Shown here: in pieces, positions 1 to 7,717 of the stretch
How the letters are laid out: every line of letters begins with the position of its first letter
Position numbering within the stretch: the stretch's first letter is position 1
NCBI GenBank assembly: GCA_026393775.1
Contig: JAPKZM010000102.1
Span: forward strand, 1 to 10,166
Length of the DNA stretch: 10,166 bases
DNA from: Candidatus Aminicenantota bacterium
GTDB taxonomy: Bacteria; Acidobacteriota; Aminicenantia; UBA2199
Direction: 5' to 3'
Translations under genes and position numbers: made by a program
Notes under the pieces: generated by a model
Told to the model about the DNA's origin: nothing
Seen by the model: the letters and a program-made list of their open reading frames with translations, nothing else
Database searches by the model: none

Positions 1-709
<709 letters not shown>

Positions 710-710
<1 letters not shown>

Positions 711-1519
711 TGCTTGCCAAACTGTTCGTCAAATGCCAGCAGTGCGGCACCACCCATTTCTATTCCTTTTTCAAGCACGCCTATTTCGTCTGTTCGCGCT
801 GCGGGCACCATTTCCGCCTCGACGCACCGACCTGGCTCAAACAGCTGTGCGACCGCGGCTCGTTCCAGGAGCTTGACGGAAACCTGAAGAGCCTCGATCC
901 CCTCGGTTTTCCGAAATATGAATCCAAATTGGCCCAGGCCACGCAGCAAACCGGGGCTAACGAAGCCGTGATGACCGGCGTCGGCGAGATCGACGGTTAC
1001 CCGGCCGCCATGGCGGTGATGGAACCCAACTTCATCATGGCTTCCATGGGTTCGGTGGTCGGAGAAAAGATCACGCGCCTGCTGGAATACGCCGCGCTGA
1101 ACAAGTTGCCGGTGCTGATGGTCATTTCTTCCGGGGGGGCGCGCATGCAGGAGGGAATCCTGTCGCTGATGCAGATGGCCAAGACCGCCGCCGCCATCCG
1201 CCGCCTCCACGAAAGCCGCATGCCCCTGATCACGGTATTGACCGACCCGACCACCGGCGGCGTGACCGCTTCCTTCGCCATGCTGGGGGACATCAGCATT
1301 GCCGAGGCGGGAGCGCTGATCGGCTTTGCCGGACCCCGGGTCATCCAGCAGACCATCGGCCAGAAACTGCCGGAAGGGTTCCAGCGCGCGGAATTCTTGC
1401 TGGAGCACGGTATGCTCGACATCGTCGTCCCCAGGAAAAACCTGAAAAAGACCATTGTGACCATTTTAAAAATTCACCGCAGCCGGCCGTACACGCGGCG
1501 GCCGCAGTATTTCAACTAG
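710..1519 (+). CDS. accD: Acetyl-CoA carboxylase carboxyltransferase subunit beta
   Basis: This is the beta subunit of the carboxyltransferase, which with AccA moves the carboxyl group from carboxybiotin to acetyl-CoA to give malonyl-CoA in the cytoplasm. The 269-residue protein begins with the four-cysteine zinc ribbon typical of AccD (Cys9, Cys12, Cys28, Cys31; CQQC and CSRC pairs). The crotonase-fold core follows, with SSGGARMQEG at about residues 140-149 and TTGGVTASF at about 181-189, the glycine-rich loops that hold the acyl-CoA and biotin carbonyls. FAGPRVIQQTIGQKLPEGFQ is also a strong family signature. The ATG at 710 is chosen because of the ribosome binding site at 696 and because the zinc ribbon starts just after it. 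The gene overlaps accC by one base and is followed 17 bp later by accA. Confidence 0.97.
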
Positions 1520-1536
1520 CGAGAGATGGGGCCATC

Positions 1537-2373
1537 ATGAAAGAACTGGATACGACCATGAAAACGGCGCTGGACACGGTGCGCCTGGCCCGGCACGGCA
1601 AGCGGCCGACGACCCGGGATTACATCGACGCCCTGATCGACGATTTCATCGAGCTGCATGGCGACCGGCGTTTCGCCGACGACCCGGCCATGGTGGCCGG
1701 CATCGGCTTTCTGGAGGGCATCCCGGTGACCATCATGGGGCAGCAGAAGGGAAGGAACGTCAAGGAAAACATCCGCCGCAACTTCGGCATGGCCCACCCC
1801 GAGGGCTACCGCAAGGCGCTGCGCCTGATGCTGCAGGCGGAACGTTTCGGCCGGCCGGTGATCACCCTGATCGACACCCCCGGAGCCTATCCCGGCATCG
1901 GCGCCGAAGAGCGCGGCCAGGCCGAGGCCATCGCCGTCAACCTCTACGAAATGTCGGGCTTGCGGGTGCCGATCGTCACCTGCGTGACCGGCGAGGGGGG
2001 ATCGGGCGGAGCCCTGGGCATCGCCGTCGCCGACCGAGTTTTCATGCTTTCCAACGCCATCTATTCGGTCATCTCGCACGAGGGCTGCGCTTCCATCCTC
2101 TGGAAGGACACGGGCCGGACCGCCGATGCCGCGGAGGCCTTGCGGCTCACCGCCAGGGACCTGAAGGAACTCAAGGTGATCGACGGCATCATTCCCGAGC
2201 CCGACCCCGGCGCCCATGAATTCCCGGCCGAAACGGCGCGGCGGCTGAAAAAAACGTTGCTGCAAACCCTGCGTGAGCTTCTGGAAATCGATCCGGACGC
2301 CCTCTTGCAGCAGCGCTATATGAAATTCCGCAACATGGGGATTTTCGCCAACTCGGCTGGGACCATTCTTTGA
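1537..2373 (+). CDS. accA: Acetyl-CoA carboxylase carboxyltransferase subunit alpha
   Basis: This is the alpha subunit of the carboxyltransferase and partner of AccD. The 278-residue protein contains RRNFGMAHPEGYRKALRL (from about residue 79), DTPGAYPGIGAEERGQ and GEGGSGGALGI (from about 152). These are the conserved acyl-CoA and biotin-binding loops of AccA. ISHEGCASILWK is another family signature. It is about 40 residues shorter at the N-terminus than the E. coli protein (319 aa) and starts almost directly at the LARH segment, as in the short AccA proteins of Clostridium-type bacteria. No in-frame start exists between the accD stop and 1537, so the short form is real unless the sequence has an error. 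The start is preceded by a weak purine-rich GAGAG. A second in-frame ATG lies at 1558. Confidence 0.97.
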   Translation: MKELDTTMKTALDTVRLARHGKRPTTRDYIDALIDDFIELHGDRRFADDPAMVAGIGFLEGIPVTIMGQQKGRNVKENIRRNFGMAHPEGYRKALRLMLQAERFGRPVITLIDTPGAYPGIGAEERGQAEAIAVNLYEMSGLRVPIVTCVTGEGGSGGALGIAVADRVFMLSNAIYSVISHEGCASILWKDTGRTADAAEALRLTARDLKELKVIDGIIPEPDPGAHEFPAETARRLKKTLLQTLRELLEIDPDALLQQRYMKFRNMGIFANSAGTIL

Positions 2374-2408
2374 GCCGGGAACGCCGCCTTGGGCTGTAAT
2401 GGAAGGTC

Positions 2409-3542
2409 ATGGCCGAAAAATCGCTCGCTGAAATCACCCGCCTCTGCGCCGACTGCGGCACCTGCCAGTCGGCTTGCCCGGTTTACGGGGTCGAACTGAG
2501 CGAGCCGAATTCGCCGCGCGGCAAGGTCAACCTGATCAAGGCCGTCGACGACGGCCGGCTGAAGGTTAACCGGCGCAACCGTTCCCTGCTCTACCAGTGC
2601 CTGGTCTGCGGCGGCTGCGAGAGCTCCTGCCCCAACGGCGTCGAATTCAATTCATTGATGATCTCCTACCGCAACCTCGTCTCCGGCGGCCGGAAGATCC
2701 CCTGGCTGAAAAAGATGCTTCTCTTTTTTTATCAGGGTCATGTCCTGCGCCGGGCGCTCTGGCTGCCCAGGCTGCTGGCGCGCACCCCTTTGAAAAAAAA
2801 GCTCTTCCTGCCGTCTTTCCAGAGCATCGACCTGAAAATGCTCGTCAGCCGTGAGCGGGAAAAGGTCTACGACGTGCTGCTTTTCCCCGGCTGCGTCCTG
2901 ACGTATTTCTATCCCAAAAAAATAGCCGGCATTAAAAACGTGCTCGAAAAGCAGGGGCTGACGGTGGCTTTCCCGCCAAAGCTGCAGTGTTGCGGTTTTC
3001 CTTATCTATCGCAGGGGTGGAGTGATAAATTTGCCTCCCTGGCCAGGAAAAACCGGGAAATATTCACCGCTTACAAATTCAAATACCTGGTCGTTCCCTG
3101 CTCGACCGGGGTGCTGGCCTTTAAAAAATATTACGATCTGCCGGGGAGGGAGGTCTTGGAACTGAGCGAATTCATGTTCAAGCACTGCCCGGAGGCCAAA
3201 ATCGACCCAAATTTCGTCCGGGAGTTCCAGGGCCCGTTCACCTATCACGATCCCTGCCACAACCTCAAGTCGCTGAAGCTGCAGAAGGAGGCGCGCCACT
3301 TCCTGGAACAGTTCGGCGAGCGCTTCCGCGACGACGACTCAGGCCTGTGCTGCGGTTTCGGCGGCATCTTCAAGGTCGGATTCCCCGCCACATCAAAAAA
3401 AATACTAAACAAAAAAACGGCAAAGCTGAATGAATCGAGCGTTGGTGCCGTGGTCACGTCATGTCCCGGTTGTTACATGCAGTTGAAAGAAAGCCTGCCC
3501 ATCCCGGTCTATTTCTTCAGTGATATTTTCAAGAACCGGTAG
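2409..3542 (+). CDS. GlpC/GlcF/HdrB-like (Fe-S)-binding protein with two CCG domains
   Basis: This is a 377-residue electron-transfer subunit. The N-terminus carries two ferredoxin-type 4Fe-4S motifs: Cys13-Cys16-Cys19-Cys23-Pro and Cys64-Cys67-Cys70-Cys74-Pro. Two cysteine-rich CCG domains follow. The first has PGC at Cys162, the CCGFP pair at Cys194/195 and Cys231. The second has DPC at Cys283, the CCGFGG pair at Cys314/315 and CPGC at Cys352/355. This layout is known from glycolate oxidase subunit GlcF, anaerobic glycerol-3-phosphate dehydrogenase GlpC, LutA and HdrB-type proteins, which pass electrons from a flavin partner. No GlcD-, GlpA- or LutB-like partner is in the window, so the substrate cannot be named. 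The gene lies 35 bp after accA on the same strand. GGAAGG sits only 2 nt before the ATG, unusually close. It ends 12 bp from the convergent protease gene. Confidence 0.87.
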   Translation: MAEKSLAEITRLCADCGTCQSACPVYGVELSEPNSPRGKVNLIKAVDDGRLKVNRRNRSLLYQCLVCGGCESSCPNGVEFNSLMISYRNLVSGGRKIPWLKKMLLFFYQGHVLRRALWLPRLLARTPLKKKLFLPSFQSIDLKMLVSREREKVYDVLLFPGCVLTYFYPKKIAGIKNVLEKQGLTVAFPPKLQCCGFPYLSQGWSDKFASLARKNREIFTAYKFKYLVVPCSTGVLAFKKYYDLPGREVLELSEFMFKHCPEAKIDPNFVREFQGPFTYHDPCHNLKSLKLQKEARHFLEQFGERFRDDDSGLCCGFGGIFKVGFPATSKKILNKKTAKLNESSVGAVVTSCPGCYMQLKESLPIPVYFFSDIFKNR

Positions 3543-3554
3543 GGACGACCCGGG

Positions 3555-4721
3555 CTAGATAAGAATTTCTTTCTTCAAAAGAATTTTTCGAGGGCCTTCC
3601 TTGGTTCCGATCAGCAATTCAACCGCTTTGATCTTATCGTCGTTCAGAAGAAGCCATAAATCTTTGTGAAGTTTGGGAGTGACTTTTTTTGAGTTAAATT
3701 CCAGGATAAGGTCCCCAACCTGGATCTTCGCACGATCAGCCGGAGATTTTTCCCAAATCCCCCGAACCAGCAAATGATTTTCGCCATTTTCCTCCAGATG
3801 CAAACCAGTGGAGAATGAATGATCCAAACCTTGAAATCCTGTCTTGGGGTCAAGCAAAATTTCTTCATGCAGATAATCAATTTTTATGAGATACCGGGAT
3901 AGGAAGTCACCGCCCAGCAGGGGTACGGATAACAAGGCCGGCAGCTCCGCAAAAACAGTTATTATATTATCGATTTTCAACCTGTCCGCTTCAAAACACT
4001 TCAATCGAGCCAGGAAATTATCGGGGGATATGGTTCCAGGCCATTTGACCACCACCCCTTTCGCTTTGAGGGTGCTCTTCTGTTTTATTGCCCCGGTCCT
4101 TGCTAGTTCTTTCAGCGGGAGCACCAACGGATACGGTTGCCCCGTATCAATCATGGCTTCCACCTCTATATTGCCATTCAGCCTGCATGTGATCATCGGA
4201 GCATGATTAATTGGGTGCTTGGTAAATTTTAAAAAGTATCCCGCCTTGTTACTCTGCTTCTCAAAAGCCAGCGATTCCATGTCCATGGATAAAACCAGTT
4301 GCTGCTTTTCATAGTCAATGGTCACGATATAATCTTCAAGGATATCAGAGCCAATTATCCCGCGCACATCTATTCCATAAGAAGATCTTAACGGTTGCAA
4401 ATCGAAGTTAGTAAATACAAACACTTTCTCAACCGCAAACTCTCCCAGGTAGAGAGTATTTATTTTCGCCTGCGGCCCAAGTTGTTTCAGTTTCAATTCA
4501 TCGGCCAATGTTTTGTCAATTACCGTAAGTCCCCCTGTATCCAGAATGAAGTTATAAAATTCCTGCGCATCGTTGATTCTACATTTAACCAGAATTACAT
4601 AGTCCGCAAGTTCGAAAGGGATCACGACATCTTTTAGCGCTTTTTCCGTTTCGGCCGACACGTTGAAGACAAGCAATCCAATAAACACGAATAAAAGAAA
4701 CCGCCCAGATGATTTTTTCAT
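3555..4721 (-). CDS. Exported retropepsin-like aspartic protease (two modules) with C-terminal PDZ domain
   Basis: This is a predicted 388-residue secreted or periplasmic protein. The start at 4721 is chosen because GGAGG lies 5 nt upstream and because it gives a clean signal peptide: MKK, a hydrophobic core (about residues 8-19), and likely cleavage after VSA at residue 23. The frame is open further upstream to 4841, but that stretch covers the promoter. The first module has ILDTGG (Asp61) and later GIIGSDILEDYIVTIDYE. The second has MIDTGQ (Asp192) and PLLGGDFLSRYLIKIDY. Each pair is the active-site Asp and the hydrophobic Gly-rich strand of retropepsin-like folds (Asp_protease_2 type). The tail (about 300-388), with SPADRAKIQVGDLILEFN, is PDZ-like and probably binds peptide ends. 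The residue after DTG is Gly or Gln instead of the usual Ala. Codon use is clearly more AT-rich than in the neighbours, which suggests a different history. Substrate unknown. Confidence 0.85.
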   Translation of the reverse strand: MKKSSGRFLLFVFIGLLVFNVSAETEKALKDVVIPFELADYVILVKCRINDAQEFYNFILDTGGLTVIDKTLADELKLKQLGPQAKINTLYLGEFAVEKVFVFTNFDLQPLRSSYGIDVRGIIGSDILEDYIVTIDYEKQQLVLSMDMESLAFEKQSNKAGYFLKFTKHPINHAPMITCRLNGNIEVEAMIDTGQPYPLVLPLKELARTGAIKQKSTLKAKGVVVKWPGTISPDNFLARLKCFEADRLKIDNIITVFAELPALLSVPLLGGDFLSRYLIKIDYLHEEILLDPKTGFQGLDHSFSTGLHLEENGENHLLVRGIWEKSPADRAKIQVGDLILEFNSKKVTPKLHKDLWLLLNDDKIKAVELLIGTKEGPRKILLKKEILI

Positions 4722-4726
4722 CTTTT

Positions 4727-4731
4727 CCTCC
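4727..4731 (-). promoter_or_regulatory. Ribosome binding site of the protease gene
   Basis: GGAGG on the - strand lies 5 nt before the ATG at 4721. It overlaps an alternative in-frame ATG at 4733, and so favours 4721 as the true start. Confidence 0.7.
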
Positions 4732-4769
4732 ATTTTTTTGACAGGAAAATCAGTTTCAACTACGCCCCG

Positions 4770-4798
4770 ATTATACGACTCGGATTGCGGAAATTCAA
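4770..4798 (-). promoter_or_regulatory. Sigma-70-like promoter for the protease gene
   Basis: On the - strand, TTGAAT (4793-4798) is followed after exactly 17 bp by a perfect TATAAT (4770-4775). Transcription would start near 4763, giving a leader of about 40 nt before the ATG at 4721. The match and spacing are good, but this is read by eye only. Confidence 0.6.
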
Positions 4799-4834
4799 AT
4801 GCGATCGAACCTCGTTCTTGATAATCCCCGCCAC

Positions 4835-4846
4835 CTGTCACGACAG
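4835..4846. promoter_or_regulatory. Short palindrome between divergent promoters, possible operator
   Basis: CTGTC-AC-GACAG is a perfect inverted repeat with 5-bp arms and a 2-bp centre. It lies between the two outward-facing promoters, about 70 bp upstream of the left predicted transcription start and about 90 bp upstream of the right one. A dimeric regulator could bind here. An inverted repeat this short can also occur by chance in a 228-bp region, so support is weak. Confidence 0.22.
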
Positions 4847-4902
4847 CTCGTTCAATTCTCTTGCCGAAAAACCGTCCGCCGTAAATCGTACACCCTTTTC
4901 AT

Positions 4903-4931
4903 TTGACAATCATTTTCCATTTAATTACTAT
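4903..4931 (+). promoter_or_regulatory. Sigma-70-like promoter for the acyl-CoA synthetase gene
   Basis: A perfect TTGACA (4903-4908) is followed after 17 bp by TACTAT (4926-4931), which keeps the key first T, the second-position A and the last T of the -10 box. Transcription would start near 4938, so the leader would be only about 12 nt and would begin almost at the ribosome binding site. Confidence 0.55.
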
Positions 4932-4938
4932 CCTTGGC

Positions 4939-4944
4939 AAGGAG
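4939..4944 (+). promoter_or_regulatory. Ribosome binding site of the acyl-CoA synthetase gene
   Basis: AAGGAG lies 5 nt before the ATG at 4950. It decides the start against the longer open frame from 4785, whose first 55 codons would cover the intergenic promoter region. Confidence 0.75.
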
Positions 4945-4949
4945 CCCTC

Positions 4950-6653
4950 ATGATCGTAGAACTGGAAAAATTGACGGTAAAGTGTCTCTTGGAAAGGACT
5001 TTCGATCTATACGGCAGCTTGCCTTCCATCGCCACGGTCGAAGAGCAGCCCATCGTCTACCTGCAGTTGAAGCAGCAGATCCAGGACGCCGCCGGCGCCC
5101 TGATTGCCCGCGGCATCAACAAGGGCGACCGGGTGGCCATCATGGGCGAGAACTGCCCCAATTGGGTGATCGCCTACCTGGCCCTCACCTCCATGGGCGC
5201 CGTAGCCGTGCCGATCCTGACCGGCTTCCCCGATACCGACACCCGCCATATCCTGCGCAATTCCGAGTCCCAGGGCATCTTCATCGAGCCGAAGCAGCGC
5301 CAGAAGCTCGAGGGGATGGACGATTCGACCCTCAAATTCGTCTGCGACCTGGAAACCATGACCTTCGAAGACCGGCAAAAGCCGCGCACCGGCTTCATCG
5401 GCAAGACGCTGGCCCTGTTCAAGCGCGGCCGGCCCCGGAGCGCCGCCGACGCCGACACCAGCAGCGACATCCCCGGGCCCGAGGCCGAGGACCTGGCGGT
5501 GATCATCTACACTTCCGGCACCACCGGCCATTCCAAGGGGGTCATGCTCACCCATAAAAACGTCGTTTTCGACGTGGTCAACGGCATCGAGCGCTTCCCG
5601 ATCAGCTCCGACGACCGCTTCCTTTCCATATTGCCTCTGGCCCACACCTTCGAGGCCACCGGCGGCATGCTCTGCCCGATCGCCATCGGGGCGAGCATCT
5701 ATTACATGCGCGGCTTGCCCACGCCGCAAAAGCTCCTGGCGGCCATGGAAATTGTAAAACCGACCGCTGTCCTGACCGTACCGCTGGTCATCGACAAGAT
5801 CTTCCGCAAGAAAATCCTGCCTCAGATCCAGGGGAAGCTGATCATCAACAAACTGTACCCGCTGGCCTTTTTCCGCAAAAAGTTGCACCAGGTGGCCGGC
5901 CGGAAGCTGGTCCAATCGTTCGGCAACAAGCTGCGCTTCTTCATGTTCGGCGGGGCTTCGCTCAACGAGGACGTGGAGGTTTTCTTGCGCGACGCCGGCA
6001 TCAGCTACTCGACCGGCTACGGCATGACCGAGACTGCCCCGATCATGACCATCAACCCCTTCGGTCATGTCAAGGTAGGCTCTTGCGGCAAGCCCATCCC
6101 GGGCATCGAGATGGCGATCCACGAACCCGATGCCCAGACCCGCATCGGTGAGATCATCGTCCGCGGCCCGATCGTCATGTCCGGGTACTATAAGAACCCC
6201 GACGCCACGGCCGAGGTTTTTCTGAAAGGGGGCTGGCTGAAGACCGGAGACCTGGGATTCTTCGACAACGAGGGCTACCTGTTCATCAAGGGGCGCTGCA
6301 AGAACGTCATCATCGGCCCGTCGGGCGAGAACATCTACCCCGAGGCCATCGAGCAGAAGATCCTGCAGGAGCCCTATTTTCAGGAAGCCGTCGTCTTCGA
6401 AAGCAACGGCAAGCTGCTGGTCAAGGCTTACCTGGACTACGACGTCCTCGACCGTGAATTCGAGCGCAACAAGCTCAACGACGCCGAGGCGCGCAAGCTG
6501 ACCGAAGACATCCTGGAGCAGGCCCGCGGCCGCATCAACACCCAGCTGCCGGCTTTTTCGCAGATCAGCAAGATCCTCGAGCACCCGGAGCCTTTCGAGA
6601 AGACGCCGACCAACAAGGTCAAACGCTACCTGTACATCACCCGCAGCAAATAG
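4950..6653 (+). CDS. Long-chain fatty acid--CoA ligase (AMP-forming acyl-CoA synthetase)
   Basis: This is a 567-residue member of the ANL adenylate-forming family. It activates a carboxylic acid, probably a long-chain fatty acid, with ATP to an acyl-adenylate and then to the acyl-CoA. The core motifs are present in order: the phosphate loop YTSGTTGHSKG from about residue 187, the FAA1-type segment LPLAHTFE, the adenine-binding STGYGMTETAP, the ribose-binding KTGDLG (Asp434), and PTNKVKR with the likely adenylation lysine Lys556. The C-terminal AFSQISKI...PFEKTP segment resembles bacterial FAA1-type ligases more than E. coli FadD, so no symbol is given. A variable, low-conservation stretch with many Ala, Asp and Arg residues lies just before the phosphate loop (about 150-180). 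The ferritin-like gene follows 14 bp later, probably on the same transcript. Exact chain-length preference cannot be read from the sequence. Confidence 0.92.
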   Translation: MIVELEKLTVKCLLERTFDLYGSLPSIATVEEQPIVYLQLKQQIQDAAGALIARGINKGDRVAIMGENCPNWVIAYLALTSMGAVAVPILTGFPDTDTRHILRNSESQGIFIEPKQRQKLEGMDDSTLKFVCDLETMTFEDRQKPRTGFIGKTLALFKRGRPRSAADADTSSDIPGPEAEDLAVIIYTSGTTGHSKGVMLTHKNVVFDVVNGIERFPISSDDRFLSILPLAHTFEATGGMLCPIAIGASIYYMRGLPTPQKLLAAMEIVKPTAVLTVPLVIDKIFRKKILPQIQGKLIINKLYPLAFFRKKLHQVAGRKLVQSFGNKLRFFMFGGASLNEDVEVFLRDAGISYSTGYGMTETAPIMTINPFGHVKVGSCGKPIPGIEMAIHEPDAQTRIGEIIVRGPIVMSGYYKNPDATAEVFLKGGWLKTGDLGFFDNEGYLFIKGRCKNVIIGPSGENIYPEAIEQKILQEPYFQEAVVFESNGKLLVKAYLDYDVLDREFERNKLNDAEARKLTEDILEQARGRINTQLPAFSQISKILEHPEPFEKTPTNKVKRYLYITRSK

Positions 6654-6667
6654 CGGGTCTGAAAAGA

Positions 6668-7132
6668 ATGTCGCTGGAAAAAACTTTTTACCTGCTCAAG
6701 GCTGCCGAAGCACGCATCGGTGACTTATACTCACGGATCGGATTGAGCGTTTCCATATCCAATCCGGCGCTGTTCGATCTGTTCACGGAACTGGCCGAAG
6801 AAGAAAAAATGCATTACAAGCAGATCGAACTGATGCAGAATATTTTCCTGCAAAGCAAGGACGCTTTCGCGGAAACCCCCGACGCCGAAAAACTAATTTC
6901 CGAATTCGTCCAGAACGTCGACACGGTGCTCAGCTATTTCAACCAGAAGCACCAGGAACTAAAGGCAAGCGATCTGCTTAACCTGGCCCATGACCTCGAA
7001 ATCATGCTGGTCGAAAAACATCGCACGTTTTTCCTGCAGGTCAATGATCCGCAGATCAAAAAATTATTTGAAAATCTAAATTTAGGCAACGAGGCCCACA
7101 TCCGCAAGCTGGAAAACTTCAAGCCCGGTTGA
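6668..7132 (+). CDS. Small ferritin-like / rubrerythrin-like protein
   Basis: This is a 154-residue, almost fully alpha-helical protein with the spacing of a four-helix ferritin-like diiron bundle. Helix 1 has Glu14 with Tyr21 (E-x6-Y). Helix 2 has the typical EEEKMH (Glu46-x-x-His49). Helix 3 has Glu111 followed by His118, where rubrerythrins usually have Tyr. Helix 4 has NEAH, with Asn141 where the second E-x-x-H motif normally has Glu. It lacks the C-terminal rubredoxin domain of classical rubrerythrin. Members of this superfamily detoxify peroxide, store iron or oxidise substrates. The altered helix 3 and 4 ligands make the metal site uncertain. The gene sits 14 bp behind the acyl-CoA synthetase gene. 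Its last 14 bases overlap the 3' end of folK on the other strand. The ribosome binding site is weak (GAAAAG). Confidence 0.75.
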   Translation: MSLEKTFYLLKAAEARIGDLYSRIGLSVSISNPALFDLFTELAEEEKMHYKQIELMQNIFLQSKDAFAETPDAEKLISEFVQNVDTVLSYFNQKHQELKASDLLNLAHDLEIMLVEKHRTFFLQVNDPQIKKLFENLNLGNEAHIRKLENFKPG

Positions 7133-7667
7133 AATCCCAATCCAGGCGCCTGATCCTTTCCGAGCTTTTCAAACGCGAGAGGAGCCTCGTTACCGTCACC
7201 TTTTCCAACGGATGGACAAGCTTGGGCGCGATCTCGAACAAGGGCACCAGGACGAAACCGCGCTCGGCCAGGCGCGGGTGGGGCACCGTCAACTCCGGGG
7301 TATTGATGACCGCGTCCCCGGCCAGCAGGATATCGATGTCGATTACGCGGTCCCGGTAATGGGAATTCTCCAGGTCGCGTCCCTGCGCCGCCTCGTATTC
7401 CTTGCATGCCACCTGAAGCTCACGCGGCAAGAGCGACGATTCCAGGGCCAGAACCATGTTGTAGAACGGGCCGGACCCGGGCATGCCCAGCGGCGTGGTT
7501 TCATAGAGGGCCGACTTTTTCATCACCCGGCCGCAATTTTGCAGGAAGGCGAGTGCCGCTTCGATGTGCTGTTTGCGGTCGCCCAGGTTGGAGCCCAGGC
7601 CGAGGTGGTATGGAACGGTTTGCCGCTCCTGGGGCCGGGGTGATTCCGAACAACTTTTTGGCTTCAT
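7119..7667 (-). CDS. folK: 2-amino-4-hydroxy-6-hydroxymethyldihydropteridine pyrophosphokinase (HPPK)
   Basis: HPPK transfers pyrophosphate from ATP to 6-hydroxymethyl-7,8-dihydropterin, a step of folate synthesis in the cytoplasm. The 182-residue protein has the N-terminal GLGSNLGDR (23-31), the pterin-side segment YETTPLG (55-61), FYNMV, and RDRVIDIDIL, whose Asp110 and Asp112 match the two magnesium-binding aspartates of E. coli HPPK (Asp95, Asp97). The downstream PHPRLAERGFVLVPLFEIAP is also typical. The first 17 residues, before VPYHLGLGS, are an unusual polar extension. No clear ribosome binding site precedes 7667, and no other in-frame start codon exists in the 50 bp up to the carrier-protein gene, so the start is uncertain. 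It is the last gene of the - strand run of carboxylase genes, a pairing with no obvious functional reason. Confidence 0.93.
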   Translation of the reverse strand: MKPKSCSESPRPQERQTVPYHLGLGSNLGDRKQHIEAALAFLQNCGRVMKKSALYETTPLGMPGSGPFYNMVLALESSLLPRELQVACKEYEAAQGRDLENSHYRDRVIDIDILLAGDAVINTPELTVPHPRLAERGFVLVPLFEIAPKLVHPLEKVTVTRLLSRLKSSERIRRLDWDFNRA

Positions 7668-7717
7668 GGCAGGTGATCCGCTGTACGCATCGTGGCTGAA
7701 ACCAATTTGAAAGGAAG

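Noticed and set aside
1516..2265. A 249-codon open frame antisense to accA
   Set aside because: It is a shadow frame: accA on the + strand is unmistakable and the antisense protein shows no domain or start signal.
3567..3590. A possible terminator for the Fe-S gene: TTCTTT, short loop, AAAGAA, then a T-run
   Set aside because: The stem is only six A/T-rich pairs and lies within the protease coding end, so it is too weak to call.
4722..4841. A 40-residue N-terminal extension of the aspartic protease
   Set aside because: It would bury the signal peptide and overlap the TATAAT box. GGAGG precedes the ATG at 4721.
4785..4949. An extended N-terminus of the acyl-CoA synthetase
   Set aside because: It covers the promoter and intergenic region, has no family similarity, and a good ribosome binding site marks the ATG at 4950.
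5007..6584. A 525-codon open frame on the - strand opposite the acyl-CoA synthetase gene
   Set aside because: Its translation is low-complexity, rich in Asp, Val, Leu and Gly as expected from the complement of a GC-rich gene. The + strand frame has all ANL motifs.
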